A program made the position numbers and the translations under genes. Below the pieces are notes generated by a model that was not told the origin of the DNA, made no database searches, and saw only the letters and a program-made list of their open reading frames with translations. Source: Phallusia fumigata (taxonomy: Eukaryota; Chordata; Ascidiacea; Phlebobranchia; Ascidiidae). Taken from it: a DNA stretch of 33,015 nucleotides. Shown one piece after another: positions 1-10,000 of the stretch (its first letter is position 1; each line of letters starts with the position of its first letter). The DNA is taken from assembly GCA_008931825.1 (NCBI GenBank), contig QXVZ01000245.1, positions 2,243 through 35,257 on the forward strand, read 5' to 3'.

Positions 1-2
1 CA

Positions 3-48
3 CCTCAGTCGGGCACTGGAAAGGCTGAGGCTGTGGGTCCAAACCTCA
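3..48 (+). repeat. Possible tRNA-like SINE fragment at window edge
   Basis: The stretch resembles the 3' half of a tRNA: a TGTGG / CCTCA T-stem (4 of 5 pairs) around GTCCAAA, which resembles a B box. The hexamer CCTCAG and its complement CTGAGG alternate three times (3-8, 24-29, 42-47), so two small hairpins compete. The 5' half would lie outside the window. It is short and imperfect, so it could be chance. Confidence 0.25.
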
Positions 49-536
49 GTTTATGCAAGATTTTTCTAACCTCCATGTTGTCGAAAAATTACGTCGCGTC
101 TAAGTTTGAACTCTCGAGCGTATACCCTATGGAAGACGGTTGTGTAACTGCCAAGGTAGCATAACTTCCCTACATAATTACTTTGATTGCATGCCATAAA
201 TTTTATTTTGCAGCATTAGCACGAAATATTTCAACTTCCTACGTTTTTAGTCGCTGTGTGATTTTTTTGGGTAAATGAAGTGGCAAATAATTGTGAAAGT
301 ATTCTCAAACGACTAAAAGGGGACATTCCCAAGGTTTTATTGTATATTCGCAGTTGCCTAACAAAATGTGATATTTTCCACTTTCAAACTGCTGATACAC
401 ATTTGAATGCTTAAGGATGGATGAATGACATGAGCCAGGGCACTTGCACACTACATGCAAAGGACCATGTTGACATCACATACAGCTTGTAAAATAGTTT
501 AAAATTAAAAACTCAATTATTAGTTGGGTAAAGTAT

Positions 537-930
537 TTACCCTGCCTGCACATTAATTGAATGATATCCGTTTCTGGTAACAGTGAGATACTCTTTCTCA
601 CTTAGTGAAATTATGAAAATGTGGGTACCGTCGATTGCGCCTATGACGCCCGAAAACCGTGCAGTGGCATAAAACTGTTGCTTTATCGTTCTTGGAGAAG
701 CCCTGTCGGCCGTGTGAATAAACTGATGGCGTTTTAAAACCAAACTATCCTTGAGTACTTCAGTACCACAATGACTGTTGGTTGTGAAACATTACTGTTG
801 TCTTTGGCTGAATTTTGAAAGCTTCAAGATGCTAAAAGCTGTAACGATAATAAAAATTGATTTTCCAATCTTAAATCTTTGTGCAAATGTTGGCACAAAT
901 CCATTGTAACTGCTTTCGGAATACGGTTTT
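537..930 (-). pseudogene. PIF/Harbinger (HARBI1-like) transposase fragment, frameshifted
   Basis: Read on the minus strand, residues of the form FLLSLQLLASFQ...NVSQPTV resemble the N-terminal helix-turn-helix region of HARBI1-like transposases (usual form FQ.v.Gd..gvSqSTVSR). After a frameshift near position 770 the frame continues into VIGAIDGTHIFI and NGYHSINVQ, which match the first catalytic Asp block of the DDE_Tnp_4 domain (family form GVIGaIDgTHIpI ... YlnRKgyhSiNvq). The reading is broken by a stop just after LLAS, a frameshift, and an abrupt end at about 537, before the remaining DDE residues. What is seen is the motif pair and the breaks. That it is a dead element is inferred. No terminal inverted repeats or TTA-type target duplications were located. 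Confidence 0.7.
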
Positions 931-1063
931 CTAAGAAACTAATTCTAAATTCGACATTTCTAAAAGATTGTTTTCTGGTCTTTTTTACGTTCGTTTGGAC
1001 ATTTGACAGCAAAATAGACGGCGATAATTGATTGCTGGCACAGCTGTGCGGCTTTAGCGACAA

Positions 1064-2239
1064 GATTTTGGTGTTAGCGAGTGGTCTGAGCTCCTCGTTA
1101 GTTAGCGAGGTTGTTTTTTGGGGATCCGGTTAGCGAGACGGGGCTTCAGAACACCAAAACTCGACTTGGCGAGGTCGTGCGTCAATACCGAGCTCGCTAA
1201 ATTTGGTGCCGCCCCAGGTCAATTTGGAGCGGTGGTCACGCGATGTAAACTATGTGAGCTTTTGCTCGGACCGACTGGTACGACCCACAGAGGTTCGCTC
1301 GCGAAGGCACATCACGACATGGGAACGTTTTGCCAACGTTTTAAAATTTGCATTTTTATTTAGTGTATCGGTATTATGCCAAAATTTCCCTGTTTTCGGT
1401 GTTAAGCCTATAACTACACTTTTTTCTTTTTTTTTTCTATTGCTCTGAAACCTATGTTTGCAGGGTCAGTCTGTTTATAACAGCCTTTTAAGTTAAATAT
1501 CTGGCAAACAAGCCACGTTAGGAAAAAAGGTGAATGGAGTCTTTATATGTCTGAGTCACCTAGCAATGTTTGTCAACGACTTAGGTAATGTAAAATACTA
1601 AAAGTTCAAGGCAACGCAAACAAGTTCTACAACCCATCGAATCATGTCTCTACATATTGCACATGAGTTCTCTTTTTTCTCAACCGAAAAAAGAGAAAAC
1701 GTTTGAGGTCAAATGCACTCGTATGCAGTTATACGCCTTTACTTGTACAGCATTTAAGGTACATGACAAGTATAGTGAAGTAGTGGTAAGTTAGACTTCA
1801 CTTTGGGGTAGGATACCGAAAGCTAAAATGGTTAAAGAACTAGTAAGTACCGCCTTAATTCTGCTGTTAAGCAGCTTTCTAAAAAAATCTTTTCGAAGGA
1901 CAACTCCCGGTGGGCGGTGTTCGTGTTGTTTGTTACGAATCCAATGACTTTCGTAACAGCCGGATACCATTTTAGCGTTACTGGACCAATCATCCCAGTT
2001 CTCCGGTTTATGTATAACACCACGTACACGGTAAGGTGATATAAAAGCGATCACGTGAATGTCGCAACTAGGCCACTATGATACTTGTACTACGACTGCA
2101 CGCCTTTGATCTCTTAGTGAGTGAGAACGCTTAACTTCGCCTAACGTTGTAAGCGGGAATGACGAGAAAAATTACCTAGATAAAAATTGTTGTCTCGTAA
2201 ACTGTTTTGTGAAATGTCTCGTTTGGTGGTATTCTGCAG
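1064..2239. other. Intergenic or intronic stretch, no gene recognised
   Basis: Open frames here (for example + 1118-1448 and - 1791-2054) show no recognisable domain, no splice pattern and no hydrophobic segment suited to the missing N-terminus of the transporter that follows. The heptamer TAGCGAG recurs at about 1075, 1103 and 1131, with an inverted CTCGCTA at about 1193. A short hairpin (CTCTTTTTTC / GAAAAAAGAG) lies near 1670-1695. If the transporter's first exon is further upstream, all of this would be its first intron. Confidence 0.5.
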
Positions 2240-5200
2240 AGTCGGAATGGTCAACCACTTCCAGAAGATACTTGGCTTGTTGTTTATACTCTAACAATGT
2301 CCATCTTTATCGCCGGAGCTCTCGTTGGAGGCACCAGCAGCAAAATTCTTCTTTCGTTTATGTCTGGAAAACGTCTGCTGCAGGTGTGCCACGTGACCTA
2401 CATTTTGGGAATCCTCATCCTGTCATTGGCTGGTGGAATCACGTGGACTTACGAGGCAATGATCGTTGGTCGTTTTGTCATTGGATTACCCATAGGCATA
2501 TATTACGGTAAATCTCCTAAAAAGTGACTAAAGTAAAAAGCTTAGTCCTAATACTACTTATATTACCTAATAAAGCGGCATTGTACTTTGTGTCAGACCA
2601 ACTTGGTACGGTTTGTTTTAGCTCTTCTTCCCGCGATAACATCTGAACTGTGTTCGCGCAAAACGGTTGCAGTGTGGCAAAGTTATGGCGGTATAGCTTT
2701 GCCGGTGGGGTGTCTGCTTGGCGTGTCTTTGGCACATCCAAAGGTACGCTTTACTAAAGCAAATAACTACACAAAATATTTACAAAAACTTAGTTAAATC
2801 AAAAACTATTTTTATTAAGTTTCTCACCTTAACCTTTTGACTAGGTTCTTGGCAATATTACACTTTGGCCTGTTCTTTACGCTATTTCCGTCATTCCGTC
2901 CATCATATATCTCATTTCAAGCTACTGGATTGCGGAATCTCCATTTTACTTGATAAGAAACTCAAGGCCCGAAGAAGCAATGCAAGCTTTAAAGAAATTG
3001 CGCAAAGGAAATTTTGTAAGTCGACTCCATCAGAAACCAGTAAATTTTAGTTTTGTAGTTGGCTTTACAAACCTTGATGTACCTTGCGAATTCTACTTTA
3101 GGAATTTTCGGCATCACTCTGTTTATTTTTTCATCAGGCTGATTGTAAAGTTGAATTGTTCGCGATTGAAACTGAGGTGAACAAAAGCACCAAAATTGTG
3201 GGAGCTAAAGAACTTTTCACGACAAAGCAATACAGGTGTGTCACCCCCTTAGATACGGAAGGATTTTTGAATTACCCCTAAAGAATAGCAGCCAAATCTT
3301 CGTCTGCATGATTTTTGTGAGCTAAAGTTGCAAACTTTTTTGTACAGAAACCAAACTCTGACCGTTATAGCTGTTTTTGCTGGTTTTCAATTCACTGGAG
3401 GTACCAACTTTGTCATCTACACAGATCAAGTTTTTCTTCAAGCCAATATTGATCCGGAAAATGTCACCTTTTGCACAATCGGAGTTGTTGCCTTGGAAGT
3501 GATTGCAGGAATTGTCGGAGTAAGAATTAGGCCTAAAATGTGGAGTAAAAACAATACTTCAAATAAAGAATAACCGTTTTTTTTGTCATAAAGTATTACA
3601 ACATAAATCAAAAGTGTTTTGAGCTAGACCTTGCTATGTTTATTACATCTATTGAAATCCAACTCAATAAAATGTTTTGCAGTCAAGACTCGTGAAAAGG
3701 TTTGGCGGTTCGAGGGTCAGTATCGGTGCAACCATCGTTATCATATTTGCCTTGGCTTCGTTTACAATTAGCCAAGCAACTTTTCATCTTGCACCAACAG
3801 TCATGCCTTACATTGGCATCGTATCAGTTGCTGTTTTCATGGTTGGGTGAGTCAACATCTCACTGTTGGTTCAAGTATACGTTGTTAAACAAATTAAACA
3901 AAACGGATCGAAATAAGGCGTCTGTGACAGAGATTAATCCGAGCCGAAAAAAAGCTAAACAACATTGATTGCGGTTTTTGAAGAAAATATATTTCGTAAA
4001 ATAACCAGACAGAAACGTTTTTTCGGAGGAACGAGTTATTTGTCCATTAGCACGCAGAATCAAATTGTAAAATTCTCAAATTAGTTTACATAACAATGCC
4101 AAGCGCAACAGCCAGAGAGCTTGCACGTATTAAATATCATTGTAATGCAAACATTTCAACAATCGCTGTTGTCAACTTTATGCAAGCTCTCAGACAGCTT
4201 TCGATTATTGGAATTTTCAGTCCGTGCCTTGCGTTCCTATAGTGTTAACGTCTCTGCGAGACAATTGTGTGTCCGAAATGTTTGTTTAGGAAAAATGTTG
4301 TTTGTGTCCATGATTATAAACCAATGGCCATTAGAAAATTATCTGTCATTTACTGTGACTTAATACTGTAAATAATACCACTTTTAATTACAATGAGCTT
4401 TCCAAAAAACAATAAAAAAACTTGTCAGGTTCAAAGAAAGTTGAAAGCTGCTACTTAAGACTTAATTGAATGACGTTTGTTTTTCTCACACCAAGATGTG
4501 CACGACACATAAGCGAAGAATCAGATAGTTTGAGCACTAACTGCATTAATTCAACTTTGCCTTAGGTTGTTTGGCGGAACCCAACTAACCGCACTTGTCC
4601 TTGCGGGAGATCTGACAATTGAACCGACACGGCCGACAGCTTTGGCGTTCGCCATATTTGTTATGTGGATTTTGTGCTGGTTTATCGGATTTATTCCCCC
4701 TTACCTTCAGGTTAGTAGTTGATTGTTATTCAGTTGGTCATTTTTATTTCCCTTAGTACTTAATGGCTGGGAGGTTAAAGTTAGACAAAACTATGCAAGT
4801 TTTATCTTACCAAATGCGACGCATCACAAAATATAAAGTAAGAATCAATTACAGGGAATATTTATTAGCAATCATAATGTTCAAAATCAATGGGGTCAGT
4901 ATATTATATTTTGTGTCATTACATTTATAGCACCGCAGTATCACTTGGTAGTAGAATTTCAAGGAATGTATCAATTAAAAATTGTGACCAGAAACATTTC
5001 TGTCATTGCCTGATACGCCTTTGGGTTTAAAACAGTGGTTTTCAACCTTTTAGTTTGGCAGCCCCCTTTTTGATGTCAGCAAAGTAGTCGCGGACCCCCT
5101 CACAATGCGATATTATTTGCTATTTCAAAAGCATGTTTCAAGGCCTATTATGAAGAGTGAAAATATTTTTTGAAAATTGTGATTTAATAATCTAATAGCA

Positions 5201-5508
5201 TGAGTTTTAAATTGCCGCTTGTGCTGTACCCTTAAAACGCTTTGTGAACAACCTCGCGGACCCCCGGTTGGTTTAAAATAATGACAATCGCTCTAGTAAA
5301 CTGATCACCCAGTACAATACTATTAATGGAGAGACATTTTTATGGAGAAGAATTAACATAAGATTAACTTTTTGTTTAGCTTGCATTGGGAGCTTATTCG
5401 ATGACGATCTGGCTTGGATGTTCAATTCTCTTCCTTATTTTCCAACTTGTTTACCTACCCGAAACAAAAGGAAAAACTCCAGATGAAATACAAGCGCACT
5501 TTAAATGA
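2240..5508 (+). CDS. SLC2A/GLUT-like facilitative sugar transporter, 5' exon(s) not found
   Basis: Eight exons join in phase: 2240-2507, 2622-2743, 2845-3015, 3138-3235, 3348-3519, 3683-3846, 4566-4710, 5380-5508, all with AG acceptors and GT donors, giving 422 residues and a TGA stop. Landmarks of the major facilitator sugar porter family are in order: GRFVIG at the end of TM3, LWPVL ... WIAESPFYLIR before the central loop, FGGSR between TM8 and TM9, and the hallmark PETKGKTPDEI just before the C-terminus. GLUT proteins are usually about 490-500 residues, so roughly 70 N-terminal residues including TM1 are missing. No candidate exon was found between 1 and 2239. The protein should move hexoses or a related polyol across the plasma membrane. 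It is unusual: the QxxSGxN substrate block reads FQFTGGTN, the ExxPxxxRG loop reads ELCSRKTVAVW, and PESP reads AESP. Substrate is therefore uncertain. The large last intron holds a hAT MITE. Confidence 0.85.
5033..5270. mobile_element. hAT-type MITE in the transporter's last intron
   Basis: The left end starts CAGTGGTTTTCAACC, the typical hAT terminus. The right end is TCGCGGACCCCCGGTTG, whose complement continues the same terminus, but its outermost ~10 bases are missing. The 8-bp sequence GTTTAAAA occurs immediately outside both ends (5025-5032 and 5271-5278), as expected for a hAT target-site duplication. There is no coding capacity in 238 bp, so it is a non-autonomous relic. Confidence 0.7.
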
Positions 5509-6936
5509 CTTTATTGTGCTCCAGTTTGTTTTTTCCAAACCGTTGTTCCAATATCAAAATAATTTTAAAAGCTGTACAATATACTTGTGGTAGTTTGTGG
5601 TTTTTTGTGCTTATCAGCTGTTGTAACGCTTTAACAGTCGCAAAAAGTATTTTTACTGCTTCCATAACCTACAGTAAAAGCGTGTAAAACAAAAGTTGCT
5701 GCTTTTACATTTCGCAGAATTATATAGTCCAGTCGTAAGGTTTTTCTTGGCAATTATGCAAGTGCTACTTGAAATACGTCGGCAGCGAAAAAACGAAATA
5801 TCCTGCTGTCCTGTTTTGCCTAAAAGAGTAATTTCGAACAGTTTTAAAAGTTATAGACTTCGTTTAAGTCAGTTTTGTCATGTGTATGAGTAGGGAGTAT
5901 GTGACCATCATTTCATAATTTACAAAACTGCTAAAAAACACACAAAAAGGAAGTCGCTTCGAAGCCGACAGTTCAGCATACGCTGATTAAATAGTTTGTG
6001 ACAAAATAAATTTTGTGTTGGTAAAGTAAACATGTCTTTTTAATTGTACGCACTATTTAAACTGACAGCTCCTCATATCTGCCATTATACTTAGCAATCA
6101 TAACCTTGCATTGTTTTTTCTAAAACAAAAATAATTTAGCGAAAGTATTTTTAACTGTTATTTTTACTTCACAAATGGGCGGAAACATACTTTCTGTGCT
6201 GACAAAAAGGGGGAAGAATGAAAGCAAGACCAGGGTAAATGTTTTTGTGTGCTATGTGAAATAATATTCGGGTATTTAACGTAGTACTTAACTGGACGCC
6301 ACAAGAAATTTGAGAGAAAAGTGTGGACTTCACAAAATCAATAACTGTTATTGTTGTGTTAACATACAAGCCCTTAAATAGTACTGTTTCCAACATCTTG
6401 CATTGTAGTTAAACCACGAGACAGTCTTAAAACGAAGCTGCCGCCGTGTATTTACTTTTCGCAGTAGTTTGCACCCAAACTTTTGGCCAACGTTAGTTTG
6501 ACAGAATGTGAATCTAATCTAAAAAGAATTTTAAAAGTGCTGTTATAAAATCACTGGAGTGGTGGCCCAGAGAATATCGCGGTATCAAATTAAAACATTG
6601 TTGACAATTGTGTACAGGCTTCTGTTTACATCGGCATTCGATGGTTCGGTGACGTCAGAATATAAACCCGGAAGTAATCTTCAAACCTTGCTTCTTAACC
6701 ACAACGTTAATTTGACGTCCTTTTCGCGTCTTTAAATGTGTTATGACGTCGCATTAGGCTTACGTCACTTACACAACCTACCATCGTAAAACATGGATTG
6801 TGTGCCATATTGTGGTAGAACAGGGAGCAAATTATGTGTTTGTTCGTTTTAGTTTTGCCCTTGGTAAACGACTAAGCCTCAAAAAGTTCACATGATTGTC
6901 TGCAAACAACGGATCGCTGAAAGGTGAGCAATTAAT
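5509..6936. other. Transporter 3'UTR and intergenic spacer
   Basis: This stretch follows the transporter stop and precedes the 3' end of the convergent WD40 gene. It contains short unsupported open frames on both strands. I see no domain, RNA gene or clear mobile element before the tRNA-like sequence at 6937. Confidence 0.5.
6005..6010 (+). terminator. Candidate poly(A) signal for the sugar transporter
   Basis: A canonical AATAAA lies about 500 bases after the transporter stop and is followed by T/G-rich sequence. It is the first clear + strand signal I see. Its use is inferred. Confidence 0.35.
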
Positions 6937-7010
6937 GACAGAGATTAGATTCGAACTCACGACAACAGACCATCTGGGGATTGCGCCCTTTTACCCGATT
7001 TCCACGTGCA
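6937..7010 (-). repeat. tRNA-derived SINE-like sequence downstream of the WD40 gene
   Basis: The minus strand contains a D-arm-like GGTAAAAGGGCGC, an anticodon-region-like CCCCAGATGG, and a B-box-like GAGTTCGAATC about 45 bases later, in tRNA order. The T-stem has one mismatch and a wobble pair, and no good acceptor stem closes the fold. It is therefore a tRNA-derived repeat or pseudo-tRNA rather than a working tRNA. It lies 70 bases past the stop of the WD40 gene and in the same orientation, so it may sit in that gene's 3'UTR. Confidence 0.5.
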
Positions 7011-7079
7011 CCGTGGCGTCGCTGAACACTCTTGTCTGTCGGTTTTCTCCTTTAAAGTATATTTTAAAACGTTCACGAT

Positions 7080-10000
7080 TTAGAAGCCTGTCACAGGTGT
7101 GGTGGGGGGAGCACTTGTTCCCCAATTTTTGTCCGCATGACCTGTTGATGAGCGTCCCAATTTTTCGCATGATGGTAGCTTAAGCATCAGAGTAGTCTTC
7201 CCATTTCCTGACGTGGTTATTTTCGTCTCCGACTCATGTAGTTTTTGCTGCTTCCGGACTTTCATTTTCTGTGCCCGATCTTTTGAAAGAGCATTGTTTA
7301 ATAACTTGGACAATCGGTGGCCGCGGGAAACGTCTATTTCATGCGGTAGCATTTGCGCTTTTGAGGTGTACTCGTGTTGTAAATAAGTGCTGTGAAAAGG
7401 AACTTCCTCGTCTTGTTGATGGCATGGAGTCATCGCAGGTGACGACGTCCAGCTGTTTGTTACATGCGATTCCCCTTCCATCCAGTGAACCGACATTATA
7501 CCATACCTGTGAGAATAAAACCATGTGGTGTTTTAATGTGTGTTAGTCACATAGAAACCATTAAAACACCACATGGTTTTGTTAAGTTTAGCCTGTAAAA
7601 AATGTTTACCTGCTCTCTCCTGCCATTTGTTGTTTGCTATCAGGTTTCAATTTCTGCATCAGGCGAAGAATTCTCGACGGATGAATTTTAAGATCGCTGT
7701 TGTCCTTAAGAACGGAATAGTGTAACGCAATTCGTTCCCTGTTCGTTGCGTAGGCCTCACTTTCGGAGTGACGTTTTCGTTGACATTTTACTGCAACGTT
7801 TACTGCGTCGTCCTTCTTTCTTTTGTTTGCATTATTGTTGCCTGACGTGTCTGCAAAATGCAATATGTACACCAGTGATATTATAAGTTTGTGTTCGGAT
7901 TGATACTTGGAATTCGGTTATTCTACCAACACACTACACTACACTTTGTATATGTTGTAGTTCAATGTAATGTTTATTTAAACAAGGGATAATATATATA
8001 TGTACGGTTTAGTTCTTTTCTGAAAAAACAAGCTCACCGTTTATACGTTTTTCTTTCAACTTCTTTATGATAACTCTCCAATCTTCAACATCGCCTTTTC
8101 CCTGAGCAACGCTACTTTTAGAAAGGGCTTTACTGTTTACACTTTCCCTTGGTTTATATTCCTGATTCGGGAATGAGTGATCCCTGTTGCTATTGGAGTC
8201 CTGCCCTCCTTCCACAAATCCGGAATCTTGAACTTCTGATAAGCGTCCGGGAAAAAGAGATGAAACCTCATTGACATGTGATGCCAAGTGATGCGGTAAC
8301 GTCTTACTAACTTCATCAAGGCTTGGAAACTTACGTTGGAGGGACTCTTGCGATCGAAATAATACCGAACTATCTGCAGAAAAACAAAGCATAAATCAAA
8401 GCTAAGACTAGTCAACTTATAAAGCAATTGAACTGAAATTTACCAGACAATGTATAGTCTTTTGTTGTCTGATTCAGTTTGTGCAGAACTCTTAAAGCCG
8501 AAGAGCGCTGCAGACTTTTTACCGATTGCTGACTCAGGTAGTTGAGACTACTCATGCAATGAACACCACCATGAATATTGCTTGCTAACGATTGGCTGCT
8601 GCTTGTTATGTGCTCATTGCTAATACTGTCCGAAAAATAGTCACTACTCGGAATTTTAGTAGTCAGTAATGAGCTGCTGCTTGTCAAGTGTTTGCTGGTA
8701 AAACTTCGATTGGAATGTTGGCTATTTTGTGTATAGCCTGTCAGTGATCGGCTGCTTTTGGTCACATGTTCAGTACTGACATTGTTTGAAAGGTGATCAC
8801 TTCTTGGGTATTCGTCAAATAGCGATTGGCAGCTGGTGGTTGTGGGTTTGTAGCTTAAACTGCTCCTAGAATGATCATCTACGCGGTGGTCGCTTTTTAG
8901 TCGTTGGACGTTTTCGGTCACGTCATTGGGGCTGTCATAATTGGGTTTATCTTGGATTAAACTTTCGTTGCCTCTACTGATTCTTTCTGTTGAATAATTA
9001 TTGGATTGGTAATCGCTTGTTACTTGTTGGATGTTGCTGGTCAAGTCGTTATTGTCGCCAGTATTTATTTCTTGTTTGATCAAATTGTTGGTGCTCTTTA
9101 GAGATGGCTGTCTTTCGATTTTATCTAGCACTTGGTCTTCGGTATCTAGGGTGAGCGTCGTACTAAGGTTAATAGACGACTCAGATAAAGTCGTTTCAAC
9201 AGTATTTGAAGATAAAATAGCTGGCGGGGTTTTTGAGCCACTTAAAGTAGTTGTCTTGTCGACAAGATCTGCAGTAGACGGTGGCTGCCGTGTTGATGAT
9301 TGGGACTTTGGTGCAACATCTTCGAACAAACGGATTGTTATTAAAGTGCCTAGTAAAAAACATAGGACATCAAATTAAGGCTGGATAGTCCACATGAAAA
9401 TGGTACTATTTTAGGTTAACAAATTATAATGGGATTGACGCAACATCTGTGTTTATCCTAAATAAGCAAACGTCCACTTTCATGTTGGCCCAAACTGCTA
9501 TTTTAACACAATTTGTTGTTCGACCTCACTGTTTCTGCTTGTATACCTTGAATTTAGGCATTTATTTGATAAAAATTAAACTATGGAAAAATAAAATAAA
9601 CCGCTGAAAAACAACCAATGTCCCTACATTGCGCATGGACAATACGTACAACAAAAATTTCTCGGCCACTTTCCAACAGTAGCGAGTAACAACCTTTAAA
9701 GTGGTACTTCAAACTTGTCGAACGCGCTGAGATACAACAAGAGAAGGCTTTAAAATGTTCTTAACTTTTGCGCAAATAAACAACCGAAAATGCTGTGCAG
9801 ATTGTGTGGAAAATCGTTGGATGTTTATAAAATACGAAAGGGATTCTTCGCATGCAAATCAAGTTGCAATTCGTTTTATGGGGACCAATCTTATCGAAAA
9901 CTATCAACGCGACATTTGAGGTGTTCTGCTTTTATTGCAAACTACATGTTTAGTTTTTACAACAGGTTAGCTTATTGTTGAAGTTGTCCTGATATTTTGT

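Noticed and set aside
1118..1448. Two overlapping + strand frames upstream of the transporter
   Set aside because: No membrane segment or transporter motif; they overlap each other in different frames and have no plausible donor leading to 2240.
7271..7546. + strand frame of 91 codons
   Set aside because: It is antisense to the last exon of the WD gene and has no recognisable content.
9790..9981. + strand frame with CxxC ... CxxxC spacing, resembling a zinc-binding motif
   Set aside because: It lies inside an intron of the minus-strand WD gene, is only 63 codons, has no splice partners, and the spacing fits no zinc-finger family I know.
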